From NCBI GenBank assembly GCA_942493125.1, contig OW818667.1:682001-746000 (forward strand): DNA of 64,000 bases. The letters run 5' to 3'. The position numbers were made by a program, and so were the translations under genes. A model generated the notes under the pieces. It did not search any database and was not told the DNA's origin. It was given only the letters and a program-made list of their open reading frames with translations. This document shows, in pieces, positions 34,612 to 42,553 of this stretch (position 1 is its first letter; each line of letters begins with the position of its first letter). Source of the stretch: Fusibacter_C sp942493125. Lineage in GTDB: Bacteria > Bacillota > Clostridia > Peptostreptococcales > Acidaminobacteraceae.

Positions 34612-36033
34612 TTATGATTTGAAAATCTGTGTCGATAAAGTGAAAATAAAGGCAACACCAATATCCTCATTCGAGAACACATCGATTTTCTCATGGTGCG
34701 CTTTTATGATTTCCTTCACAATGGACAAACCTAGTCCAGATGATTTTTTCTCAAGGCCTCGTGATTTGTCGAGCTTGGTAAATCGATCCCAGATCAGTTC
34801 GAGTTCTTTTGGCGAGAGTACTCGGCCAGTGTTGCTGATGCCGATGTACAGTTTATCTCCTTTTAGCTCTGTACGGATGCTGATCGACCCTTCCTCTTCA
34901 ACGAATTTAGTGGCATTGTCTAGAAGATTGTAAATCACACGGTGAATGGATGTGTAATCACCATGAGCCAGCACTTTATCTTTCATCAAATCGATAGTTA
35001 ATCTAACTTTCTTTCCGATGATTTTTTGTTCAAAATTATCTAAAACGTTGAGGATCATCTCATTCATGTCAAAGTCAGTCTTGTTGAGCACCAATGCCCC
35101 ACTTTCCATTTTTGACAAGTCAAGTAAATCGTTGATCATCTTAATCAATCGATCACTTTCGTTGAGTACTATTTTCAGATACCGTTCTTGTTTGTCGCTT
35201 TCAATCGTGCCATCCAATATGCCTTGTGTATAGCCTTTTATCGTCGTGAGTGGCGTTCTAAGGTCATGTGATAAACTCGAAATGAAGATGCGCTTTGCAT
35301 TTTCCTGCTCATTGAGCTCATCGGCCATGATATTGAAACTCTCCGCTAGTTCGCCAAGTTCGTCCTTGCGATTGATGATGATTTTTTTGTCAAAGTTGCC
35401 TTCTGAGATATATCTTGCGGACTCGTTGATGACATTGATTTCATAACCCATGCGTCTCGTCATAAGGAATATGAGGATAACGGCCAATACACCGGAACTC
35501 GCTATTGAGATAAAGATGATAATTGACACTTTTGATATCGTGTCTTCAATTTCTGGCATTGGAACATTTACAAACATCGCATAGGTGTCTTCACCCACGT
35601 TAAATGGATAGCCGACGCGCAGCATACGCTCTTTGTAAAGGCCTTTATACAGGACTTCTCGACTCGTCGTCTCACCTGAAAAGACAAGGGCCATATCGGA
35701 TGCCAAATCTGGATAAAGTGTGATATCATCCAGTGTGTTATTTTCACTTTCCGTCGAATAGAGTACGCCGCTTTCAGTAAAGAGCCAAATATTGGCACCT
35801 GTATAACCATCCAGCAGCATAACCTGTTCTTGTAAAACGGTTAAGCTAATCGTATTGACATAACGGCTACTGATCAGCTCCTCGTAATTCGAGACTCTCT
35901 TGATGATGAGTTCCGTTTCGTGGTTGACGAAATAGATGTCTAGAACCGTTCTAACACCGATGATGATCAATATAAATGAAATCAAAAAAATCATGATATA
36001 TACAAAAGCAAATTTGTGAAAAATCGTCTTCAT
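34612..36033 (-). CDS. Sensor histidine kinase (HAMP-HisKA-HATPase)
   Basis: This 473-residue kinase has two membrane helices (about 8-30 and 168-190) around an extracellular sensor of ~135 residues, a HAMP linker, the HisKA box SSLSHDLRTPLTTIKGYTQG and an HATPase domain with LLDNATKF and SGLGLSIVKEII. It pairs with the response regulator 24 bp upstream. The sensed signal is unknown; the genes next to it (hsp20, htrA) suggest envelope stress. GAGGTAAGC stands before the ATG. Confidence 0.92.
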   Translation of the reverse strand: MKTIFHKFAFVYIMIFLISFILIIIGVRTVLDIYFVNHETELIIKRVSNYEELISSRYVNTISLTVLQEQVMLLDGYTGANIWLFTESGVLYSTESENNTLDDITLYPDLASDMALVFSGETTSREVLYKGLYKERMLRVGYPFNVGEDTYAMFVNVPMPEIEDTISKVSIIIFISIASSGVLAVILIFLMTRRMGYEINVINESARYISEGNFDKKIIINRKDELGELAESFNIMADELNEQENAKRIFISSLSHDLRTPLTTIKGYTQGILDGTIESDKQERYLKIVLNESDRLIKMINDLLDLSKMESGALVLNKTDFDMNEMILNVLDNFEQKIIGKKVRLTIDLMKDKVLAHGDYTSIHRVIYNLLDNATKFVEEEGSISIRTELKGDKLYIGISNTGRVLSPKELELIWDRFTKLDKSRGLEKKSSGLGLSIVKEIIKAHHEKIDVFSNEDIGVAFIFTLSTQIFKS

Positions 36034-36057
36034 GCTTACCTCTACCGCTTCTAGTGA

Positions 36058-36744
36058 CTATTCAATCTTAAACTTATAGCCGACACCCCAAACGGTTTTG
36101 ATTTCCCAGCCGTTGTTTTCGCGTTCAAACTTCTCTCTAAGACGCTTGATATGTACGTCCACTGTTCGCGTTTCACCAAAGAAATCATATCCCCAGATGT
36201 GGTCTAGCAATTGTTCTCTCGTAAAGACTCTGTTTGGGTGACTCACGAGGTAATTGAGCAATTCAATTTCTTTAGGGGGTAGTTCCAATATTTCACCAAA
36301 ATAGGTGACATTATAATCCGTCATATTTATCGTTAAATTGGCGACACTTACGACGCCGTCTTGTTCCATTTTATCAGCCATTTGGAATCTTCTGATTACT
36401 GCTTTAACACGCGCTGTCATCTCTTTTGGTTCAAATGGTTTAACGATATAATCGTCAGCACCGAGTTCTAAACCTAATACCTTGTCAAATGTTTCATCTT
36501 TTGCAGTAACCATAATTACTGGCACTGAGCCCATTTTTCTTATGGCTTTCAATGTGTCATAACCGTCCATACCGGGCATCATAATATCGAGTAATATGAG
36601 ATCTGGCGCATTGGCTTTGCATGCTTCCACGCCTTTTTCGCCACTTTCATATTGCTCGACGGAGTAGCCTTCCTTTGTCAAATATAGTGTTATCAGTTCT
36701 CTAATGTTTTCATCATCGTCAATAACAAAAATCTTCTTATTCAT
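36058..36744 (-). CDS. OmpR-family response regulator
   Basis: This 228-residue regulator has a receiver domain (DDDEN, phospho-acceptor in LILLDIMMPGMDG, Lys in YIVKPFEPKE) and an OmpR winged helix ending TVWGVGYKFKIE. The ATG at 36744 is 7 nt after AAGGAGG. Directly upstream of the ribosome site lies a perfect hairpin with a T8 run, which may attenuate this gene or end the aminopeptidase transcript. It is transcribed before its kinase. Confidence 0.93.
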   Translation of the reverse strand: MNKKIFVIDDDENIRELITLYLTKEGYSVEQYESGEKGVEACKANAPDLILLDIMMPGMDGYDTLKAIRKMGSVPVIMVTAKDETFDKVLGLELGADDYIVKPFEPKEMTARVKAVIRRFQMADKMEQDGVVSVANLTINMTDYNVTYFGEILELPPKEIELLNYLVSHPNRVFTREQLLDHIWGYDFFGETRTVDVHIKRLREKFERENNGWEIKTVWGVGYKFKIE

Positions 36745-36766
36745 ACCAACGGCCTCCTTAAAAAAA

Positions 36767-36796
36767 ATGAGCATTATTTAGTATAATAATGCTCAT
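36767..36796 (-). terminator. Hairpin and T8 run touching the response-regulator ribosome site
   Basis: ATGAGCATTAT (36767-36777) and ATAATGCTCAT (36786-36796) form a perfect 11-bp stem with an 8-nt loop. On the minus strand the stem is followed by eight T residues and then AAGGAGG. TTGGAA-N18-TATAAT lies upstream on the same strand (TATAAT rc at 36812-36817), so the hairpin would sit in the leader. Confidence 0.75.
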
Positions 36797-36875
36797 TAAC
36801 ACTTATATTCTATTATACATTATTTATTATACAACTTCCAATTGAGAAATAGCCTAGGATGTAAACAATTTGTGT

Positions 36876-38303
36876 CTATCTGTCAAGGAAAGCCTTGTAA
36901 GCTTTAAATGTCATAAAAACGTCTACTTTGCTGACGATTTCGTATGGTGCATGCATACTTAATACTGGAACGCCACAATCTACAACTTCAGCGTTTGAAT
37001 TTGCTAAAATATAAGCGATTGTACCACCGCCGCCTTGATCCACTTTGCCAAGTTCGCCGATTTGCCATACGACATTATTGTCGTTGAACAACTTGCGTAC
37101 TTCACCTAAGAATTCGGCGTTGGCGTCGTTACAGCCACCTTTACCTCTTGATCCAGTATATTTGACAAGTTGAACGCCTTTTCCGATATGTGGCGAATTC
37201 TTTTTGTCATATGCGCCAGCATAATTTGGATCGTAAGCTGCACCAACGTCACCAGAAAGGACTTTCGTATTTGAAATACAACGTCTCAAATATAGGTCGT
37301 TGTAGTTTTCTTCTTGAAGCGCGATGAGTTCTGCAACGACATTTTCAAAATAACGCGATTGTGAACCCGTATTGCCTTGGCTGCCAACCTCTTCTTTGTC
37401 CATAAACATACCGCAAGCAGTTGTTTGAACGTCTTTGAGTTCAAATAACGCTGCAAGACCTGCATAAGAACACACTCTATCATCGTGACCGTATGCTGAA
37501 ATCATGCTTCTGTCGAAGCCAAGATCTTTCGCTTTTCCTGCTGGAACGATTTCAAATTCTGCTGATAAGAAGTCTTCTTCAGTAATGCCGTATTTCTCAC
37601 CCAATATTTTAAGAACGTGTAGTTTTACTTTATCTTTCGTTTTATCGTCACCGATAGGCATGTTGCCAACTAAGACGTTTAGCGTTTCGCCATCAATGCC
37701 TTCAGCAAGTGTCTTTGCCGATTGATCTTTCGCAAGATGTGGCAACAAATCTGTGATTGCTAAGATCGGATCATTTTCATCTTCGCCGATGACAACTTCG
37801 ATTTTCTCATTGTTTTTATTGAATACAACGCCGTGTAAAGCAAGTGGCGTAGCTGTCCATTGATATTTTTTGATACCGCCATAATAATGCGTTTTGAAGA
37901 AAGCCAAATCGCTATCTTCATATAGAGGGAAAGGCTTAAGATCCAGTCTCGGTACGTCGATGTGTGCGCCAACGATGTTCATGCCTTCTCTTAATGGTTT
38001 GGAACCGATGATGAACATGACGATGGATTTGTCTCTGTTCATCGCATAGACTTTCGAACCCGTTTGAAGCTTTTCCTTACCATTTAAAAACGCTTCGATA
38101 TTTTTGTAGCCGTTGCTCTCAGCAAGTCTCAAAATCTCATTGGCACTTTCGCGTTCCGTTTTACCAGCATCGAGAAATTTTTTGTAGCTTTCACTAAAAT
38201 CGAAACACGCTTTCATTTCAGTTTCACTTAATGCTTCCCATGCATTTTTGAAATTGTGCGATAAAGATTTTGATAAATCTTCGAAATTTGTTGAATTTTC
38301 CAT
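36876..38303 (-). CDS. M18-family aspartyl aminopeptidase
   Basis: This 475-residue cytoplasmic metallopeptidase removes N-terminal acidic or neutral residues. M18 patterns are clear: VGAHIDVPRLDLKPFPLYED with the first metal His/Asp, ISAYGHDDRVCSYAGL with the second, MDKEEVGSQGNTGSQS with the catalytic Glu pair, and SMHAPYEIVSKVD near the end with the last His. Length and order are normal. It lies alone between two regulator operons on the same strand. Confidence 0.93.
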   Translation of the reverse strand: MENSTNFEDLSKSLSHNFKNAWEALSETEMKACFDFSESYKKFLDAGKTERESANEILRLAESNGYKNIEAFLNGKEKLQTGSKVYAMNRDKSIVMFIIGSKPLREGMNIVGAHIDVPRLDLKPFPLYEDSDLAFFKTHYYGGIKKYQWTATPLALHGVVFNKNNEKIEVVIGEDENDPILAITDLLPHLAKDQSAKTLAEGIDGETLNVLVGNMPIGDDKTKDKVKLHVLKILGEKYGITEEDFLSAEFEIVPAGKAKDLGFDRSMISAYGHDDRVCSYAGLAALFELKDVQTTACGMFMDKEEVGSQGNTGSQSRYFENVVAELIALQEENYNDLYLRRCISNTKVLSGDVGAAYDPNYAGAYDKKNSPHIGKGVQLVKYTGSRGKGGCNDANAEFLGEVRKLFNDNNVVWQIGELGKVDQGGGGTIAYILANSNAEVVDCGVPVLSMHAPYEIVSKVDVFMTFKAYKAFLDR

Positions 38304-38392
38304 AAAGCCCCCTCAAAAATTTGAATTGTTCAAATTATCATGCAATTCTAATATATATAGGATACCGAAATAATTCTTTCTATTCAAGTGAA

Positions 38393-39043
38393 TTAAATTT
38401 TCGTAATATTATGTTTAATAGCATAGAGAGCGGCTTGCGTGCGATCTGTCACCTTAATTTTCTTGAAGATATTGGAAACGTGGTTCTTGACTGTCTTTTC
38501 GCTGATAAATAACTCTACGGCGATCTCTTTATTATTGAAACCCTTTGATATCAACCTGATGACTTCATATTCGCGTTTCGTCAAATTGTTACCGATAACG
38601 TCTTCCATATTTCTATCTTTACGCTTGTACTCTCTTACCAAAATGCCTGAAAGTGTCGGATGAATATAAACCTCACCTTGTACGACCTTTTGAATGGCCT
38701 TTATAAGTGATGATACATCCGCATCTTTTAATACATAACCTTCTGCACCGATATTGATCGTTTCTATAAGATATTCAGCATCTTCATGGATGGTAAGCAT
38801 GATGACTTTTATATCGGGAAATTGAAGCTTTATTTGTTTGAGACAGTCAATACCGTTCATATTAGGCATGTTGATATCGAGCAAAATAACATCTGGACGC
38901 GTCGCTTGAATGACCTCTAAAGCTTCATTGCCATCACCAGCAAGTGCGACTATTTCAAATGACTCTTCTAGTTCCAATAATTTTTTTATGCCCTCTCGGA
39001 TTAATGCGTGATCATCGACTATAGCCACTTTGATTTTTTTCAT
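38393..39043 (-). CDS. degU: DegU-like response regulator (NarL/LuxR family)
   Basis: This 216-residue regulator has a receiver domain (VDDHALIREGI, phospho-acceptor in VILLDINMPNMNG) and a LuxR-type HTH (LTKREYEVIRLISKGFNNKE, then LFISEKTVKNHVSNIFKKI). The ATG at 39043 follows GGAGG by 5 nt. It begins 11 bp after its kinase gene. DegU controls exoenzymes, motility and biofilm in Bacillus; the targets here are not known. Confidence 0.9.
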   Translation of the reverse strand: MKKIKVAIVDDHALIREGIKKLLELEESFEIVALAGDGNEALEVIQATRPDVILLDINMPNMNGIDCLKQIKLQFPDIKVIMLTIHEDAEYLIETINIGAEGYVLKDADVSSLIKAIQKVVQGEVYIHPTLSGILVREYKRKDRNMEDVIGNNLTKREYEVIRLISKGFNNKEIAVELFISEKTVKNHVSNIFKKIKVTDRTQAALYAIKHNITKI

Positions 39044-39054
39044 ATTTTCCTCCA

Positions 39055-40182
39055 TCACCTATTTGGAATTCTAATTTTTATTGTTGATCCTTTGTTGATT
39101 GCGGAATTGATTTCTATTGTACCGTTGACGATTTCAATTCTCTCTTTCATATTGTAAAGTCCATATCCAAGTGGTTTTTCAATATTTTGAAGCACATCAA
39201 ATCCAACGCCGTCATCCACGATCATCACATCAATTTCAATATCGCTGATATGGAGTCTCATTTTGACATTTTTACATTTGGCATGCTTGACAATATTATT
39301 GAATGCTTCTTGAATCACTCTAAATACCATGAGGTTCGTTAGCTGGTTATCTATTATTGAACTTTGTGTGACATGAAAATCAACATCGATCGAATAGTTA
39401 TCCATAATATTTGATATGAGTTTCTTGATGGTTGGGACGAGTCCCAAATCGTCAAGTGACATAGGCATTAAGTCGTAAATGATTTTTCTAATGTCCTTAA
39501 GTGTGTCACGTACATCTTCCTGAAGCTCTGCAATTTCTCGCTTCGCCTTTACGGGTGACGTGTCGATGATCTTTGAGGCATATTCTGCTTTGAAAATAAC
39601 ATTTGCAAGCGACTGCGCTGGACCATCATGTATGTCTCTGGAAATGCGTTTCTTTTCATTTTCCTGGGCTTCAATGATTTTAATGCTCAGGTCTTTTTTC
39701 TGCTTGATGTCTTCTATTTGTTCGAATATACCGCTCGTTAAGTATTCTAAAGCTACACTGACTTTCGTTTCCAAAATTTCAGACTTTTTCAGAACGTCTA
39801 CGCTGTTTCTCATGAGGCGTTCCAGTTCGTTTCTGCGTTCGTTTAGAGCCATTTCCTCTTGCCGCTTTGAATTTAAGGATAGGAGTACTTTTTGTGAGAG
39901 CGCGTAAGCTTCTTTAATATCTGTTTCCGAAAATTCATCAAAATGGTCGTTGATCGTCTTAATCATGTTTCTTGCCATTTTAGAACGAATTTCTAGGCGA
40001 TCGACATCGTTGATCATAATGGTCAATTTTGTCTTGATGCTCAGCAATTCTTGCTCATATGATGTGAAATCATGTCTAGATTGCTCAGAGATATCAAAGA
40101 TTTCTTTTTTGCCCTCTTCCAGTGCAAATGCAGTCTTTTGTATGATTTGATCAAGTGCACTTACATCAATTAGATTTTTCAC
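39055..40182 (-). CDS. degS: DegS-like sensor histidine kinase
   Basis: This 375-residue cytoplasmic kinase has an N-terminal ~170-residue coiled-coil sensor (DegS type), a HisKA_3 box ENEKKRISRDIHDGPAQSLA with the phospho-His, and an HATPase domain with VIQEAFNNIVKHAK, DDGVGFD and GYGLYNMKERIE. It has no membrane helix. The start is inferred as GTG at 40182, 6 nt after GGGGG; an ATG at 40194 would place that ribosome site inside the gene. It follows the cheW terminator. Confidence 0.88.
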   Translation of the reverse strand: MKNLIDVSALDQIIQKTAFALEEGKKEIFDISEQSRHDFTSYEQELLSIKTKLTIMINDVDRLEIRSKMARNMIKTINDHFDEFSETDIKEAYALSQKVLLSLNSKRQEEMALNERRNELERLMRNSVDVLKKSEILETKVSVALEYLTSGIFEQIEDIKQKKDLSIKIIEAQENEKKRISRDIHDGPAQSLANVIFKAEYASKIIDTSPVKAKREIAELQEDVRDTLKDIRKIIYDLMPMSLDDLGLVPTIKKLISNIMDNYSIDVDFHVTQSSIIDNQLTNLMVFRVIQEAFNNIVKHAKCKNVKMRLHISDIEIDVMIVDDGVGFDVLQNIEKPLGYGLYNMKERIEIVNGTIEINSAINKGSTIKIRIPNR

Positions 40183-40220
40183 AATAGCCCCCATCTTCAG
40201 TCTGAAGATTATTATATCAT

Positions 40221-40254
40221 AAAAGCCCACGTGTATAAATAACGTGGGCTTTTT
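40221..40254 (-). terminator. Terminator after cheW
   Basis: AAAAGCCCACGT and ACGTGGGCTTTT (40221-40232, 40242-40253) form a strong stem with a 9-nt loop. The minus strand continues TATGATATAAT, so a -10 box for degS may follow at once. Confidence 0.82.
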
Positions 40255-40294
40255 TGAATCTTGAGTCCTAGTAAACTAGGCAATATTTCTAAAA

Positions 40295-40741
40295 TTACAA
40301 CGAAACGAGGTCATTTATTTCATCTTCAGACAGCACTCTGTCTAAATCGACGACGATAATGAGTTCATTGTTGTAGATACATACTTCAGATATATAGTCA
40401 TTTTCTCTTTTTATCGCGATCTTTGGCGGCGGTAAAATCTTTGAATCATCAACCGTCATCGATTGCGATGCATCGTCAACTAGAAAACCAATTTGTACAT
40501 TGTTTTTTCTAGCGATCAAAATGCGTTTCTCGTTCATCTTTTGCTCAGCCATTTTAAAGCGTTTTTTGAGATTGACGACTGGTATGATATCACCACGCAA
40601 ATTCAAAAGTCCGTCCACATAAGCTGGGCCGTTTGGTAGAGGCGTTATTGAAGCATATTCTGTAATTGATGCGATATGATTGATATTGGCTGCAAATTTC
40701 TCGTCGTTTAATTTGAAAATAATATATTGTTTATCAGCCAT
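40295..40741 (-). CDS. cheW: CheW-like chemotaxis coupling protein
   Basis: This 148-residue protein is a single CheW domain: IIFKLNDEKFAANINHIASI, PNGPAYVDGLLNLRGDIIPV with the conserved Asn-Leu-Arg-Gly, and KNNVQIGFLVDDASQSM. CheW links chemoreceptors to CheA. No cheA or receptor is in the window, so it is an isolated copy between degS and a DUF896 gene. GGGGG stands 6 nt before the ATG. Confidence 0.92.
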   Translation of the reverse strand: MADKQYIIFKLNDEKFAANINHIASITEYASITPLPNGPAYVDGLLNLRGDIIPVVNLKKRFKMAEQKMNEKRILIARKNNVQIGFLVDDASQSMTVDDSKILPPPKIAIKRENDYISEVCIYNNELIIVVDLDRVLSEDEINDLVSL

Positions 40742-40754
40742 AAGCGCCCCCTAC

Positions 40755-40931
40755 TTAGTCTTTATATACGATCTCTACATTATCGAGTTGTTGCTTGAAA
40801 TTCTTTCTAAAAGCTTTTAAATACGCTTCTCTTAGTTCTGCTTGCTCAACTTGCTCAGCATCCGTCAAACCTTCCAGTTTTTTCTTTTTTGCCAGTTCGT
40901 TGATTCTATCCAATTTTTCTTGTCCTAACAC
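40755..40931 (-). CDS. DUF896 (YnzC-type) small protein
   Basis: This 58-residue helical protein starts with GTG at 40931: LGQEKLDRINELAKKKKLEG and LTDAEQVEQAELREAYLKAF followed by RKNFKQQLDNVEIV. This is the DUF896 pattern found in Bacillus YnzC, a short two-helix protein linked to SOS or stress in some species. AAGGAA stands 7 nt before the start. The stop lies 13 bp before the cheW ATG, so the two genes are probably co-transcribed. Confidence 0.88.
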   Translation of the reverse strand: MLGQEKLDRINELAKKKKLEGLTDAEQVEQAELREAYLKAFRKNFKQQLDNVEIVYKD

Positions 40932-40976
40932 GGTAATTCCTTTCTAGTTCCAATCATATAGTACCTTGCTGTTAAA

Positions 40977-42509
40977 CTATGCTTTCAATGGTCCGAGCAC
41001 TTTTTCAACAGCTTCGACAATTTCATTCGTTTTAATTATATCATAAATTTTATTAAAATCTATATTCATTACGCGATCCTCGACAATTTTAGTCACGTGT
41101 GAACGCACGACACCATATGCAGCGCCAGTGCCTTTTCCAAGCTTAGATGCATCACCGAAGTCGATGGCTTGAGCGGCACTTAAAAGCTCAATTGCGATGA
41201 CATTTTGCGCATTGAAGAGGATTTCCATCGCTTTTCTAGCTGCAATGGTACCCATGCTTACATGGTCTTCTTGGTTCGCAGAAGATGAGATAGAATCCAC
41301 GCTTGCTGGATGTGCCAACACTTTATTTTCAGAAACGAGTGCTGCTGCAGCGTATTGCGCAATCATGAAGCCAGAATGCAAGCCGCCATTTGGCGTTAAA
41401 AATGCTGGTAACCCGCTAAGTTGTGGATTGACCAATCTTTCAATACGTCTTTCAGCTACATTTGCCACCTCTGCAAGTGCAATACCGAGGAAATCAAAAG
41501 GCAATGCCATCGGTTGTCCGTGGAAATTACCACCTGAGAATACGACGCCATCTTCTGGAAACAGAATTGGATTGTCCGTAACAGCATTGATCTCAATATT
41601 GATTCTTTCTACGACGTAATTGACGGCATCTTTGGATGCGCCATGGATCTGTGGAATACAACGCAGTGTATAGGCATCTTGTACGCGAATATCGCCTTGG
41701 TGTGTTGTAAGGCCACTATCTTGTAACAATCTAAGCATGTTTGCTGCCGTATCGATTTGACCTCTATGCGGTCTAACTGCGTGAAGTCTAGGATCAAAAG
41801 CATCTGTGATGCCATTTAATGCCTCTACTGTTAACGCTGCAGAGATATCACTTAATTTGAGTAATTGAATCGCTTCGTAAGCTGCAATGGTACCAACAGC
41901 AGTCATAACTTGCGTGCCGTTGATCAGTGCAAGGCCTTCTTTAGATGTGAGCTTAATGGTAGGAATGCCTGCGCGTTTCATCGCTTCAGCCCCTTCAAGT
42001 CTTTCACCTTTATAAGTTGCTTCTCCAAGGCCAAGCATAACGAGTACCATATGAGAAAGTGGTGCTAAATCGCCGCTTGCACCCAATGAACCTTTTTCAG
42101 GAATAATTGGATGAACGCCTTCATTCAACATATCAACAAGCGTCTGAATCGTCGCAGGATGAATACCACTGTGTCCTTTTGCCAAGTTGTTGACGCGTAG
42201 GAGCATGATTGCTCTTGCGATTTCTTCAGAGAAAGGATTGCCAACGCCACACGAATGACTGATGATGAGGTTCGTTTGGAGATCTTGTGTCTCTTCTTTT
42301 GAAATCAAGACGTCTGAAAACTTACCAAAGCCTGTTGTTATACCGTAAACCACTTTTTTGGAATCTACGAGTTCATCTACGAATTTTCTAGCAACGACGA
42401 CTTTAGCCTTTGCCTCTTCAGAAATTTCTACTTTATAGCCAAATCTAGCAACTTCAAGTACTTGATCAATCGTTAAGCTTTGTCCATCAATAATAACAAC
42501 ATTTTTCAT
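40977..42509 (-). CDS. hutH: Histidine ammonia-lyase
   Basis: This 510-residue enzyme turns L-histidine into urocanate and ammonia, the first step of histidine breakdown. The MIO cofactor forms from Ala144-Ser145-Gly146 in SLGASGDLAPLSHM. YGITTGFGKFSDV, GGNFHGQPMALPFD and SSSANQEDHVSMG match the active site. Length is normal. No hutU, hutI or hutG is adjacent, so the rest of the pathway must lie elsewhere. GGGG stands 8 nt before the ATG. Confidence 0.96.
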   Translation of the reverse strand: MKNVVIIDGQSLTIDQVLEVARFGYKVEISEEAKAKVVVARKFVDELVDSKKVVYGITTGFGKFSDVLISKEETQDLQTNLIISHSCGVGNPFSEEIARAIMLLRVNNLAKGHSGIHPATIQTLVDMLNEGVHPIIPEKGSLGASGDLAPLSHMVLVMLGLGEATYKGERLEGAEAMKRAGIPTIKLTSKEGLALINGTQVMTAVGTIAAYEAIQLLKLSDISAALTVEALNGITDAFDPRLHAVRPHRGQIDTAANMLRLLQDSGLTTHQGDIRVQDAYTLRCIPQIHGASKDAVNYVVERINIEINAVTDNPILFPEDGVVFSGGNFHGQPMALPFDFLGIALAEVANVAERRIERLVNPQLSGLPAFLTPNGGLHSGFMIAQYAAAALVSENKVLAHPASVDSISSSANQEDHVSMGTIAARKAMEILFNAQNVIAIELLSAAQAIDFGDASKLGKGTGAAYGVVRSHVTKIVEDRVMNIDFNKIYDIIKTNEIVEAVEKVLGPLKA

Positions 42510-42553
42510 AGCTTTTCCCCTTTTAAAAAAAGTTTTAGTTAAACTGTACCTGA

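Noticed and set aside
40977..42509. A complete hut pathway near hutH
   Set aside because: Neighbours are a DUF896 gene and a YgiQ radical SAM gene; no hutU, hutI, hutG or ftcD is present in the window.
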